64,000 nt of DNA, taken from Acidimicrobiales bacterium. Its GTDB lineage: Bacteria; Actinomycetota; Acidimicrobiia; Acidimicrobiales; DATDAH01. The position numbers and the translations under genes are program-made. The notes under the pieces were generated by a model that searched no databases, was not told where the DNA came from, and was given only the letters and a program-made list of their open reading frames with translations. Shown piece after piece: positions 16,917 to 26,980 of this stretch. How positions within the stretch are numbered: position 1 is the first letter of the stretch; every line of letters begins with the position of its first letter. The DNA lies in the NCBI GenBank assembly GCA_016794585.1, contig JAEUJM010000044.1, positions 62,001 to 126,000 of the forward strand, in the 5' to 3' direction.

Positions 16917-19082
16917 CTACGCCGGCTCGACCTCGACGGCGAGGGCGGTCATGCGGGCCATGCCGGAGAGGGGCTCGATGCCGTCGGGGCCGTCGGCGGT
17001 CAGGATGTTGGCGTTCACGCCGGCGTGGGCCCGGGCGACCGTGAGTCCGCCAGTGCCGGCGTGGCCCCAGCCATGGGGGAGCGACACCACGCCGGGCATC
17101 AGGTCGTCGGTGACGGTCACCTCGACCTCGACCTCGCCGGTCTTCGAGCGCACCCGGGCCCGGCCGCCGTCGCGTACGCCGGCGGCGGCCGCGTCCTCGG
17201 CGGTGAGGTGGAGGCGGTTGGTGGTGCGGTCGCCGCCGACGAAGGGCTCGGCGTTGTGGGTCCAGCTGTTGTGGCTGTGGCGCTCACGGCGGGTGATGAG
17301 ACGCAGGCCGGTGTCGGTGCGCTCGGCCTCGAAGTCGGCCTCGAGCCCCGCCGCCGCGGCCACGAAGTCGGGCGGCGCCAGGTGGACCTTGCCGTCCTCG
17401 GTGAACACCCGCTTGCCGAGGAACTCGCCGCCGGGCACGTCGGGAAGGCGCAGCCCGTGGGGGTGGCGGCGCAGTTGCCGCACCGGGTGGCGGGCGACCG
17501 CGAGCACGAGCGAGAGGAGGCGGGCGTCGGACACCTCGGCGAGGCGGCCCAGCAACGGGACCCCGCGCAGGCGGCCGAGGGCCCGCGTGAGGAACCCGGC
17601 GGCACCGGCGCCGAGGCCAACCCCGCAGGCGTCGGCGAGCCGGGCGAAGATCCAGGACTCCTCCCGGCGCTCGCCCGCCGGCGCCACGACGGCGTCGGTG
17701 TACTGCAGCCACGGGTCGACCTGCAGGCCGGCAAAGGCGTGGACCAGGGGCACGTCGGGCCGCTCCAGCCACGAGCACGCGGGCAGCACGTAGTGGGCGT
17801 GCTCGGCGGTCTCGTTGCGGAACAGGTCGATGCAGACCAGCAGCTCGAGCTCGTCGAGGGCGGCACCGAGGCGCTCGCCGTTGCCGATCGAGAGCACGGG
17901 GTTGCCCGCCGAGACGAACAGCGCCCGCACCTGGTCCGGCCCGGGGGTGGTGATCTCGTCGGCGAGGAGCGACGCCGGGAAGGTGCCGAGGATCGCCTCG
18001 AAGTCGCCGACCCGCGAGCGGGCCGTGCTCGTGCCGAGGCCGGCGGCCTTCGCCCGCTTCTGGAAGTCGAACGGTGGCGTGCGCACGAGCGCGCCGCCGG
18101 CGTGGTCGAGGTTGCCGGTCACCGCGTTGACGAGGTTCAGGAACCAGTAAGCAAGGGTGCCGTGGGGGCCCATGTTCACCCCGGTCGAGCAGTAGAGGGA
18201 TGCGCCGTCGGCGGCCAGGTAGTCGGCGACGAGCGCGCGCAGGTCGGCGGCGGCGATGCCCGTCACCGCTTCGGTGCGCTCGGGCGACCAGTCGGCCACG
18301 ACGCCGGCGAGCGCGTCGAACCCGGTGGTGTGGGCCTCGACGAGGGCGCGGTCGATGGCGTCCTCGGCCAGGACCACGTGCAGGAACGAGGCGAGGAAGA
18401 ACACGTCGGTGCCCGGCCGGATGAAGAGGTGGTCGCCCACGGCCCGGGCGGTCTCGGTGCGGCGGGGGTTCACCGACACCACCCGGCCGCCCCGGTCGAC
18501 GATGGCCTTGAGGCGGGCCATCGCCCGCGGCGCCTGCACGACCGACATCTGGGAGATGGCCGGGTTGGTCCCGATCAGCACCACGAGGTCGGTGCGGTCG
18601 AGGTCGGGGATCGGCTGGAGCAGCTCGTGGCCGTAGAGGCGCTTGGCTACCAGGTACTTGTTGGTCAGGTCCTGGGAGGCGCTGCTGTAGGACTGGGACG
18701 TGCCGAGGCCCTCGAGGAACGCGTTGAACGCCAGCGCGTGCAGCGCGCCGAAGGCGGCGGGATTCCCGAGGTAGCCGGCGACGGCGTCGGGCCCGTACTC
18801 GGCCCGCAGCGCCTTCACCTTGGCGCCGATCTCGGCCAGCGCCTGGTCCCACGAGATCCGCTCCCAGCGGTCGCCGACGCGCTTCATCGGGTGGTCGAGA
18901 CGGTCCGGCGAGTGGTGGAGGTTGGCGAACTTGAGCCCCTTGACGCAGGCGAAGCCCTGCGAAGCGACGTGGTCCTTGTCGGGGTCCAGGCGCACGACCC
19001 GGTCGCCCTCCGTGGTGGCGAGCAGGCCGCAGCCCGCCTCGCAGATGCGACAGAACGTGGGCGTGATCGTCTGGTCGGCCAT
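16917..19082 (-). CDS. Molybdopterin-dependent oxidoreductase with N-terminal [4Fe-4S] cluster
   Basis: The 721-residue protein is of the DMSO reductase / formate dehydrogenase superfamily that binds a bis-MGD molybdenum or tungsten cofactor. The cluster ligands Cys11, Cys14, Cys18 and Cys46 (CRICEAGC...FACVKG) are intact. Further landmarks are DRVVRLDPDKDH, the cofactor-binding VVLIGTNPAISQ and VSVNPRRTETA, and the C-terminal molydopterin-dinucleotide-binding domain (VSLPHGWGH...VNANILT). No Tat signal precedes the cluster, so it should be cytoplasmic. No small electron-transfer subunit or maturation gene is adjacent, and the physiological substrate cannot be assigned. ATG 19082 is chosen because the family normally begins about 10 residues before the first Cys; the upstream extension is shadow. 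Confidence 0.85.
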   Translation of the reverse strand: MADQTITPTFCRICEAGCGLLATTEGDRVVRLDPDKDHVASQGFACVKGLKFANLHHSPDRLDHPMKRVGDRWERISWDQALAEIGAKVKALRAEYGPDAVAGYLGNPAAFGALHALAFNAFLEGLGTSQSYSSASQDLTNKYLVAKRLYGHELLQPIPDLDRTDLVVLIGTNPAISQMSVVQAPRAMARLKAIVDRGGRVVSVNPRRTETARAVGDHLFIRPGTDVFFLASFLHVVLAEDAIDRALVEAHTTGFDALAGVVADWSPERTEAVTGIAAADLRALVADYLAADGASLYCSTGVNMGPHGTLAYWFLNLVNAVTGNLDHAGGALVRTPPFDFQKRAKAAGLGTSTARSRVGDFEAILGTFPASLLADEITTPGPDQVRALFVSAGNPVLSIGNGERLGAALDELELLVCIDLFRNETAEHAHYVLPACSWLERPDVPLVHAFAGLQVDPWLQYTDAVVAPAGERREESWIFARLADACGVGLGAGAAGFLTRALGRLRGVPLLGRLAEVSDARLLSLVLAVARHPVRQLRRHPHGLRLPDVPGGEFLGKRVFTEDGKVHLAPPDFVAAAAGLEADFEAERTDTGLRLITRRERHSHNSWTHNAEPFVGGDRTTNRLHLTAEDAAAAGVRDGGRARVRSKTGEVEVEVTVTDDLMPGVVSLPHGWGHAGTGGLTVARAHAGVNANILTADGPDGIEPLSGMARMTALAVEVEPA

Positions 19083-19172
19083 GGTCGTCCCCCTCGTCGT
19101 CGGCGTGGTGCGGCGGGAACCGCATCGCCTGTCGCCAGCGTAGGTTCCGAGCGCCGCCGGTGACCGGCCCGG

Positions 19173-19178
19173 TACGGT
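19173..19178 (+). promoter_or_regulatory. -10 box TACGGT, leaderless start for the YceI-like gene
   Basis: TACGGT is 7 nt before ATG 19186, with no ribosome binding site. It lies in the divergent interval opposite the oxidoreductase start. Confidence 0.45.
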
Positions 19179-19185
19179 CGCCGCC

Positions 19186-19692
19186 ATGGCGCGCTGGCGG
19201 ATCGACACCGAGCGCGCCTCGGCGCGGGTCACGTTCCGCCCCGGCATCCCGGGTCTCGGCATCACCGTGCGGGGCCTGTCGGGTGAGTTCGACCTCACGT
19301 TGGGCGACGACGACCGGCCCGACATGCGCGTCCCGGTGCGGGGCGAGTTCGCCCTCGCCCTCGCCGACCTCGACACCGGGCCCCTCACGAAGGTGAGCCG
19401 CTCGCTGCTGAGCGGCGGCGACCAGATCCCCATCCAGGGCACCATCCGCGACGTCGCCCGCACGAGGGGCCACGACCACGACGAGTTCGGCTTCGTGGTC
19501 GACGTCACCATGCGGGGGGAGACCCACAGCACCGACGGCATCGGCACCAGCGGGGTGCTCGACGGCGACCGCCTGCGGGTGGAGGGCCGCACCACGGTGA
19601 ACCCGCGGGCCGTCGGCGTGCCCGTGCCCAAGATCTTCCACGCCCGGGGCCACATCGTCTGGGACCTCGCCCTCGTCCTGCTCGAGCCCTGA
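19186..19692 (+). CDS. YceI-like small lipid-binding-fold protein
   Basis: The 168-residue protein has the YceI pattern: an opening beta-strand RWRIDTERASARVTF, alternating hydrophobic strands, a central VPVRGEFALALADL, then GTIRDV...FGFVVDVTM and a closing strand WDLALVLLE. YceI proteins form an extended lipocalin-like barrel that binds polyisoprenoid or amide lipids. No signal peptide is visible, unlike periplasmic YceI, so this copy should be cytosolic. The amidohydrolase follows after 32 bases on the same strand, suggesting an operon. The YceI assignment is moderate because only the strand pattern and ends can be judged by eye. Confidence 0.55.
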   Translation: MARWRIDTERASARVTFRPGIPGLGITVRGLSGEFDLTLGDDDRPDMRVPVRGEFALALADLDTGPLTKVSRSLLSGGDQIPIQGTIRDVARTRGHDHDEFGFVVDVTMRGETHSTDGIGTSGVLDGDRLRVEGRTTVNPRAVGVPVPKIFHARGHIVWDLALVLLEP

Positions 19693-19724
19693 CCCGCCCC
19701 CCACCACCTGATCCCCGAGGCCCC

Positions 19725-20765
19725 GTGACGTCCTTCCCCACCCGCTTCGAGTCCACCCTCGACCTCGCCCGCCTGCCGTGGTTCGAGGTGCGGGGCGGCA
19801 GTCGCCTCGCCATCGCCGCCGATGCCGCCGAGGCGGTCGGCCCGGTGATCGACATGCACACCCACCTGGCCATGGGCTACCTGCGCAAGCTGGCCGTGGA
19901 CGTCACCGTCGAGACGCCGGCCACCTCCTACTACTTCCCGGTCACGCTGCCCGTGGACCTCGAGGGGTACGCCAACGTCAACTTCGACGCCGCCTCGATG
20001 TTCGCCATGCGGGTCGACCTCTCCGCCATGAGCCTCACCGGTACGGGCATGCGTCGCACCCACACCGCCCCCAACCTGCTGCGCGACATGGGCGACCTCG
20101 GCATCGCCCGCTCGGTGGTGCTGCCCATCGACTGGCCGGTCGGCCCGCAGAACACCGACGTGGTGCTCGACGCCTGCCGCCCGCACGCCGAGCTCGTGCC
20201 CTTCGCCTCGGTCCACCCCCTCCGACGCGACGTGGACGCCCAGCTCCGGCGCCACAAGGCCGCCGGTGCCCGGGGCGTCAAGGTGCACCCCGCGGTCCAG
20301 GGGATCGCGCCCGACCACCCGAAGGCCGTGCACCTCTGCGGACGCTGCGGCGTCAATGGCCTCCCCGTCCTGTTCCACTGCGGGCCGGTGGGCATCGCCG
20401 GCAAGGGCGCCGACGGGCGCTGCCAGGTGCCCCGCTACGAGCAGGTCATCGCCGAGCACCCCGACACCACGTTCGTCCTCGGCCATTCGGGTGCGCTCCA
20501 GATGGAGCAGGCCGTCGCCTATGCCGACCGCTACCCCAACACCTGGTTCGAGCTGGCCAGCCTCGGCGTCGACGCCGTGCGCACCGTGCTCGAGCGCGTG
20601 CCCTCGGATCGCATCGTCTACGGGACGGACTGGCCCTTCTACCACCAGGGCCTCACCCTGGCCCGGGTGCTCATCGCCACCGAAGGCGACGAGGCCCTGC
20701 GGCGGGCCGTCCTCCACGACAACGCCGCTCGCCTCCTCGCCGATCCGCCGGCCGCGGCGGGCTGA
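19725..20765 (+). CDS. Amidohydrolase-2 family metal-dependent hydrolase
   Basis: The 346-residue protein is a TIM-barrel amidohydrolase related to the ACMSD / amidohydrolase_2 group. Metal-ligand motifs are visible in order: HTH (IDMHTHLAMGY), a middle His in VKVHPAVQ, LFHCGP, VLGHSG, and the C-terminal Asp in IVYGTDWPFY. This set predicts one zinc-type metal and hydrolysis or decarboxylation of a small carboxylated substrate; specificity is open. Start GTG 19725 follows the YceI-like gene closely. The insert between residues 55 and 115 (YFPVTLPVDLEGYANVNF) is longer than usual and may shape the substrate pocket. Confidence 0.8.
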   Translation: MTSFPTRFESTLDLARLPWFEVRGGSRLAIAADAAEAVGPVIDMHTHLAMGYLRKLAVDVTVETPATSYYFPVTLPVDLEGYANVNFDAASMFAMRVDLSAMSLTGTGMRRTHTAPNLLRDMGDLGIARSVVLPIDWPVGPQNTDVVLDACRPHAELVPFASVHPLRRDVDAQLRRHKAAGARGVKVHPAVQGIAPDHPKAVHLCGRCGVNGLPVLFHCGPVGIAGKGADGRCQVPRYEQVIAEHPDTTFVLGHSGALQMEQAVAYADRYPNTWFELASLGVDAVRTVLERVPSDRIVYGTDWPFYHQGLTLARVLIATEGDEALRRAVLHDNAARLLADPPAAAG

Positions 20766-20925
20766 CCGGGCGGGACCCGGGGCCGGCTCCTCGAGCCTTC
20801 ACCGACCTTGGACCCTGTCGCTCGCCGGCGTCTTGGCGCGACCATCGAAGCAGCGACGACAGGGGAGGTGCGATGCGGACGCCAGTCGATCCTCCGTCGG
20901 TCACATCCGGCGGGTATCCACGGAC

Positions 20926-21381
20926 ATGACCCCCGATGAGCGCCGTGACGACTTGGAGCGGCCCGACGAAGCGGCCTTGGGCGCCGAAGCGCCCGGCGCC
21001 GACGAGGCGGACGATCCGGGCGTGGACATGCGTTTCACCGTGATCGACCGGGTGGACGGCCGGGTCCACCTGCTCAGCGAGGGCGGCGGCGTGCTGTTCG
21101 CGCACCCTTCGGTGTCCGACGAGGTGTGGGACGCCGCGCTCGACGAGGTTCCCGACGCCTGGGAGATCGTGGACCTGCCCGAGCCCGTCGCCGACGTGGT
21201 GCCGAGCGCCTGGCACCCCTCGCACGGGCAGGGTGACCCGGACGGCGACTACCTCGACGTCGACGAGCTGGCCGAGCGGCAGTTCGAGCTGCTCACCTCC
21301 TTCGTGCGAGCCGGCTTCGACCGGGCCGAGGCCATGGCCCTGGTGCTCGAGCTGTTGCGCTCGGAGGGACCGGACTGCTGA
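20926..21381 (+). CDS. Conserved-looking hypothetical acidic protein
   Basis: The 151-residue protein has no recognised family. It is strongly acidic (about one residue in four is Asp or Glu), with a disordered start (MTPDERRDDLERPDEAALG), a compact middle (MRFTVIDRVDGRVHLLSEGGG) and a C-terminal helix (FVRAGFDRAEAMALVLELLRSEG). The codon pattern is typical of the window, so it is probably expressed. ATG 20926 is the first start after the amidohydrolase with normal third-position GC. It has no membrane segment or cysteine pattern apart from a final Cys. Confidence 0.6.
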   Translation: MTPDERRDDLERPDEAALGAEAPGADEADDPGVDMRFTVIDRVDGRVHLLSEGGGVLFAHPSVSDEVWDAALDEVPDAWEIVDLPEPVADVVPSAWHPSHGQGDPDGDYLDVDELAERQFELLTSFVRAGFDRAEAMALVLELLRSEGPDC

Positions 21382-21508
21382 TCGCCCCGGTCGGTGACGT
21401 CGGCGGTGACCGCCGCGGTGGCTGCCGCGGGGATCGCGCCTCCTAAGCTGCGTCTCTGAAGGTGCCGGCAAGGGGTGTCGGCGCCTCGGTCGAGGGGACA
21501 GGGGTCCG

Positions 21509-23647
21509 GTGCGCCGACGCGTGGGGAAATTCGTGAGGTCGCCGGCGGCGGTGCTGCTGGTCGTGCTGGTGGGCGCCGCGGTCTGGGTCTCCCGCGACCA
21601 GTGGACCTGGCTCTTCCAGGAGGGTGACGCCCAGACCGTGGGCGCCTTCGCCCCCGCCCTCGAGGTCCTCGACGAGGACAGCGAGCACCTCTACCGCATC
21701 ACCACCGGCAACGGGTCGACCCTCACCTACGAGATCGAGGAGAGCCTCGCCGGCGAGGACAACCTGGTGCGCGGCACCACACCGTCGGTCGCGGGCGACA
21801 TCGCCGTGAACGTCGAGGATCCGGCCGACAGCCGCATGGGCACCATCGTGGTCAACGTCGAGCAGTTCGAGTCCGACTCGAACCTCCGCGACAAGCGCAT
21901 CCGCCACGACTTCCTGGAGTCCACCCACTTCCCCTACGCCACCTTCCAGGCCACCGAGATCGAAGGGCTGCCCGACGCGGTGGACGGAGAGGGCGAGACC
22001 TCCACCGAGCTCACCGTCACCGGCGATCTCACCATCAAGGAGACCACCGCGCCGGTCACCTTCACGGGCACGGCCACGGTCACCGAGGATCGCCTCGAGG
22101 CGTCCGTGTCGGGCACCGTGGTGATGTCGACCTACGACATCGGTCCCATCCACGTCCCCGCCCTCGCCCACACCGGCGACGAGGTGGCCTTCGTGCTCGA
22201 CGTCGTGGCCGAGCGCACCGACGTCGACGAGGCGCCGCCGGCCGGCGGCGACGAGGACGTGGCCGCCCCGGAGATCCCCGAGGGCGACTTCGCCGAGACG
22301 GTGCAACCGATCCTCGAGTCCAGCTGTGTCACCTGCCACGAAGAGGACGGCCCCGGTTTCAACACCGTCGAGCTGGGCACCGCGGGTGACGCCGCCGAGA
22401 TCGCCGAGGACCTCGCCCTCGTCACCCAGGCGAGGTACATGCCGCCGTGGCCGGCATCGGACCTCAGCCCCGAGTTCGAGCACGACTTCTCCCTCACCGA
22501 CGAGGAGATCGCGACGATCCAGGAGTGGGCGGCCGACGGCGGCGGGCTCGACGTCGATCCCGACACCGTGCTGGAGGCCGAGGACGAGCCCTTCGCCCCG
22601 CTCCCGCGCGACCAGGTCGTGCCCTCGAAGGGCGCGTACGTCGGCGACCTCGACGTGAAGGACGACTACCGCTGCCAGATCCACGAGGTCGAGGACCCCG
22701 AGGGCGACGGCGAGTGGATCACCGGCATGGCCTTCGAGCCCGACGAGGAGGACATCGTCCACCACTCGATCGTGTACCGGGTGCCGGCCGAGGGCATGGA
22801 AGAGGCGCTGGAGCTCGACGGCGCCGACGGGCGCGCCGGCTGGACCTGCTTCGGGCGCTCGAACATGCGCACTCCCGGCGTGGTGTCCATCGGTGGCTGG
22901 GCGCCAGGGCAGCAGCCGCGGGTCTACCCCGAGGGTGTGGGCATCTTCCTCGAGCCGGGTGACTTCATCGTCAACCAGATCCACTACCACTTCGACCACG
23001 AGAACCCGCCCGACCGCTCGACCCTGGTGTTCGACACCCTCACCCCCGAGGAGCTGGCCGACCGGGACGAGCCCATGACCGCCATCACCGGGAGCACCTA
23101 CCTCACGCCCGCGGAAGGGCCGTGCACCCCCGAGGAGTCGGGCCCCCTTTGTGATCGGGAGGCGGTGCTCGACCAGATCGCCGACAACTACGGCATCGAG
23201 GCCCGGTTCATCCCCGATGCGCTCATCGGCGCATGTGGCGGCACCGTCGACGACTACGACGACCTCGACGGCACCCGGTTCGGGAGCTCCTGCGACATGC
23301 GGGCCCGGGACTTCGGCACGCTGTACTCGGTGCTGGGCCACATGCACGAGTTCGGGGCGGCCTACCGCATGACCCTCAACCCCGACACCCCCGACGAGCG
23401 CGTCCTGCTGGACATCCCGAACTGGAGCTTCGACTGGCAGCTCTACTACGTGCCCACCGAGACCATCCGGATCGCCGAAGGTGACGTGATCCGCTTCGAG
23501 TGCACGTGGGACCGAGCCAACGCGGCCATGGAGGAGCCCCGCTACGTCACCTGGAACGAGGGCACGGTCGACGAGATGTGCTTCTCGAGCGTGTCGGTGG
23601 TCCCCGACGTGGACGTCGAGGGCCAGCCCAACCGCTTCGCGCCCTGA
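21509..23647 (+). CDS. YceI + cytochrome c + PHM-like copper monooxygenase fusion, membrane-anchored
   Basis: The 712-residue protein begins with a single membrane anchor (residues 13-28, AVLLVVLVGAAVWV). A YceI-type domain follows (about 50-240; VTGDLTIKETTAPVTF is diagnostic). Then comes a c-type haem motif C273-VT-C276-H277 in a short cytochrome module, and from about 370 a domain like the copper type II ascorbate-dependent monooxygenases (PHM/DBM). All copper-ligand motifs of that family can be placed: His418-His419 (VHHSIVY), His492 (IHYHF), His611 and His613 (LGHMHEFG) and Met690 in DEMC. The likely role is an extracytoplasmic hydroxylase that takes electrons through its own haem, with the YceI domain binding a lipid or amide ligand. 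No ascorbate is needed in this model, but that is inference. A -10-like TAAGCT lies at 21444-21449. Confidence 0.75.
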   Translation: MRRRVGKFVRSPAAVLLVVLVGAAVWVSRDQWTWLFQEGDAQTVGAFAPALEVLDEDSEHLYRITTGNGSTLTYEIEESLAGEDNLVRGTTPSVAGDIAVNVEDPADSRMGTIVVNVEQFESDSNLRDKRIRHDFLESTHFPYATFQATEIEGLPDAVDGEGETSTELTVTGDLTIKETTAPVTFTGTATVTEDRLEASVSGTVVMSTYDIGPIHVPALAHTGDEVAFVLDVVAERTDVDEAPPAGGDEDVAAPEIPEGDFAETVQPILESSCVTCHEEDGPGFNTVELGTAGDAAEIAEDLALVTQARYMPPWPASDLSPEFEHDFSLTDEEIATIQEWAADGGGLDVDPDTVLEAEDEPFAPLPRDQVVPSKGAYVGDLDVKDDYRCQIHEVEDPEGDGEWITGMAFEPDEEDIVHHSIVYRVPAEGMEEALELDGADGRAGWTCFGRSNMRTPGVVSIGGWAPGQQPRVYPEGVGIFLEPGDFIVNQIHYHFDHENPPDRSTLVFDTLTPEELADRDEPMTAITGSTYLTPAEGPCTPEESGPLCDREAVLDQIADNYGIEARFIPDALIGACGGTVDDYDDLDGTRFGSSCDMRARDFGTLYSVLGHMHEFGAAYRMTLNPDTPDERVLLDIPNWSFDWQLYYVPTETIRIAEGDVIRFECTWDRANAAMEEPRYVTWNEGTVDEMCFSSVSVVPDVDVEGQPNRFAP

Positions 23648-23680
23648 GCCCCGGGTCCTCGCCTGGCCCTGCGCCGCCGG

Positions 23681-24127
23681 TCAGGGGGCGGCGGTGGTGG
23701 GTGTGGGCTCGGTGACGGGGGGGACGGTCACGGGTGGCGTGGTGACCGACGGCGTGACGGGGGTGACGGTCGCCGGCGTGTTGGCCGTGGTGGTGGGGGT
23801 CGTCGGCGTGTCGTCACCGCTGTCGCGTGTGACGAGGAAGAAGATCCCGACCGCGACGGCGAGCACGAGGAGCAGGCCGACGACCACGGGCGCGGCCGAA
23901 CGCGACGGGGGTGCCGGCGGGGGCTGGGTGGGCGAGGCCACCGGCGCCTGCAGTTGGCTGCCCGGGACGGGCGGGATGGTGGCCTGCGACGGGTCGGGCG
24001 GGAGGTTCAGGGTGACCCCGCCGCGGGAGATGGCGTCGGTCCACTCGATGCCGTTCCAGTAGCGGCCGTCGCACTGGCCGAAGGGGTCGTGGTACCAACC
24101 GGCCGGGGTGGTGTTCATGTCGGTCAC
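23681..24127 (-). CDS. DUF2510 membrane protein with Thr/Pro-rich outer tail
   Basis: The 148-residue protein starts at GTG 24127, which has GGAGG 7 nt upstream. The N-terminal DUF2510 domain is clear (PAGWYHDPFGQCDGRYWNGIEWTD). A Pro/Ala-rich linker, one transmembrane helix (APVVVGLLLVLAVAVGIFFLV) and a Thr/Pro/Val repeat tail (TPTTPTTTANTPATVTPVTP and more) follow. DUF2510 is a small tryptophan-rich module common in actinobacterial membrane proteins, and its role is unknown. The Thr-rich tail should face outside and may be glycosylated. It is convergent with the copper monooxygenase fusion, with only 33 bases between. Confidence 0.75.
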   Translation of the reverse strand: MTDMNTTPAGWYHDPFGQCDGRYWNGIEWTDAISRGGVTLNLPPDPSQATIPPVPGSQLQAPVASPTQPPPAPPSRSAAPVVVGLLLVLAVAVGIFFLVTRDSGDDTPTTPTTTANTPATVTPVTPSVTTPPVTVPPVTEPTPTTAAP

Positions 24128-24220
24128 GGCGCATCCTCCGCTCACTCGTGCGGCACGCGCCGCCGCGCGCAACGGTACGCGGGGGCGGCGAGCGGGGCGC
24201 GCACCCTCGCGCGCCGGGCG

Positions 24221-24242
24221 CCTACCTACCGGTAGGTAGGCT
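24221..24242 (+). promoter_or_regulatory. 20-bp perfect palindrome overlapping the -10 box of the desaturase
   Basis: CCTACCTACCGGTAGGTAGG (24221-24240) is a perfect palindrome. Its last bases form part of TAGGCT (24237-24242), a -10 box exactly 6 nt before GTG 24249. A repressor here would block RNA polymerase directly. TetR-family operators often have this length and symmetry. Confidence 0.7.
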
Positions 24243-24248
24243 GACCGG

Positions 24249-25415
24249 GTGGTTCCCGTGATCGACGACGCATCAGCCCCTGAGACCCTCGGTCTCGACA
24301 CCATGCGGAGGCGCGACGACGAGCGGGTGAACTGGCGATCGTCGACGCCGTTCCTGCTCGTGCACGCCACCCCCCTCCTGTTGCTCTGGACCGGGATCTC
24401 GGCCACCGCCGTCGTCCTGCTGGTGGTCACGTTCTGGGCGCGGATGTTCTTCATCACGGCCGGCTACCACCGCTACTTCGCCCACCGCTCGTACTCGTTG
24501 GGGCGGGTGCCGCAGTTCCTGATGGCCCTCGGCGGCACGATGGCGCTGCAGAAGGGGCCGCTCTGGTGGGCCGCCCACCACCGCGACCACCACCGCTGGT
24601 CCGACACCGAACGCGACATCCACTCGCCCCAGAAGGGCTTCTGGTGGAGCCACGTCGGCTGGATCCTCTGCGACAAGTACAGCGCCACCGAGACCGATCG
24701 CATCCGGGACTTCGCCGAGTACCCCGAGCTCCGCTTCTTGAACCGGTTCGACTGGATCGGCCCGCTCGGCCTCGCCATCGCCTGCGGGCTCATCGGGGGC
24801 TGGTCGGGCCTGGTGCTCGGCTTCTTCGTGTCGACGATCCTGCTCTGGCACTCGGTGTTCTTCGTGAACTCACTGGCCCACGTGATGGGCCGGCGCCGCT
24901 ACGCGACCGAGGACACGAGCCGCAACTCGGCGCTCATCGCCGTGCTCACCCTCGGTGAGGGGTGGCACAACAACCACCACTACGCCCCCCGGTCGTGCCG
25001 CAACGGCTTCTACTGGTGGGAGTGGGATCCCACGTTCTACGTCCTGTGGGGCCTCAGCAAGGTGGGCGTCGTGCGCGACCTCCACGGCCTGGCTCCGGGG
25101 GCGCGCGAGGCGAACCGGCTGCGCGACGGCGCGTTCGACATCGGCATGTTCCGGGCGAACTGGGCGAAGGCGGCCCGAGCGGTGGCCGATGCCGGGGCGT
25201 GGCTCGATCGCCGCAGCGCGGACCGCCACCCGGGGCCGGTCGACGTGACCGCGGCGCTGGAGGCCGACGGTCGCCCGACCCCGAACGTCGCCGCCTCGAA
25301 GGTCGCCCTCGAGCGCCTGGTCCACTCCTCGCTCGACTCGGCCTCCGAGCTCGCAGCGGCCATGCGCGCCGCCCAGCGCCGCTCGACGCGCGCCGCGGGC
25401 ACCTCGACGTCGTAG
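24249..25415 (+). CDS. Acyl-CoA/acyl-lipid delta-9-type fatty acid desaturase
   Basis: The 388-residue membrane desaturase carries the three histidine boxes of the di-iron family: H74RYFAH, H111RDHH and H240NNHH. Hydrophobic pairs of helices lie around residues 35-68, 85-100 and 172-212. The enzyme should insert a cis double bond into a C16-C18 acyl chain using O2 and a reductase. About 100 residues after the last box form a hydrophilic C-terminal extension rich in Ala, Arg and Asp with no domain I recognise. It starts at GTG 24249 (leaderless; see the promoter). The nearest alternative is GTG 24258. No reductase gene is adjacent. The promoter palindrome suggests control by fatty-acid supply. 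Confidence 0.9.
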   Translation: MVPVIDDASAPETLGLDTMRRRDDERVNWRSSTPFLLVHATPLLLLWTGISATAVVLLVVTFWARMFFITAGYHRYFAHRSYSLGRVPQFLMALGGTMALQKGPLWWAAHHRDHHRWSDTERDIHSPQKGFWWSHVGWILCDKYSATETDRIRDFAEYPELRFLNRFDWIGPLGLAIACGLIGGWSGLVLGFFVSTILLWHSVFFVNSLAHVMGRRRYATEDTSRNSALIAVLTLGEGWHNNHHYAPRSCRNGFYWWEWDPTFYVLWGLSKVGVVRDLHGLAPGAREANRLRDGAFDIGMFRANWAKAARAVADAGAWLDRRSADRHPGPVDVTAALEADGRPTPNVAASKVALERLVHSSLDSASELAAAMRAAQRRSTRAAGTSTS

Positions 25416-25439
25416 CCGCGGCCGGCGAGCACGACCGTC

Positions 25440-25467
25440 CTCGGACCGTCGGACCCTCGGACCGTCG
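25440..25467. repeat. Short direct repeats upstream of the glpA-like gene
   Basis: CTCGGACCGTCG occurs at 25440-25451 and again at 25456-25467, with a related CGGACC between. It lies about 20 bp upstream of the -10 box and could bind an activator or be slippage. Confidence 0.5.
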
Positions 25468-25488
25468 AAGCGGCGGCGAGGCGGCCAC

Positions 25489-25494
25489 TAGCCT
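25489..25494 (+). promoter_or_regulatory. -10 box TAGCCT, leaderless start for the glpA-like gene
   Basis: TAGCCT is 6 nt before GTG 25501 (CCGGGG between), with no Shine-Dalgarno sequence. Confidence 0.5.
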
Positions 25495-25500
25495 CCGGGG

Positions 25501-26961
<1,461 letters not shown>

Positions 26962-26980
26962 CCGGTCCCGGAGCGCAACG

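Noticed and set aside
16638-19163. 841-codon plus-strand open frame
   Set aside because: It is antisense to the molybdopterin oxidoreductase and cyclase-ATPase; no motif is visible, whereas the opposite strand has intact cysteine and P-loop motifs.
25440-25467. Short CRISPR-like repeats
   Set aside because: Only two short units without spacers of constant length and no cas genes anywhere in the window.
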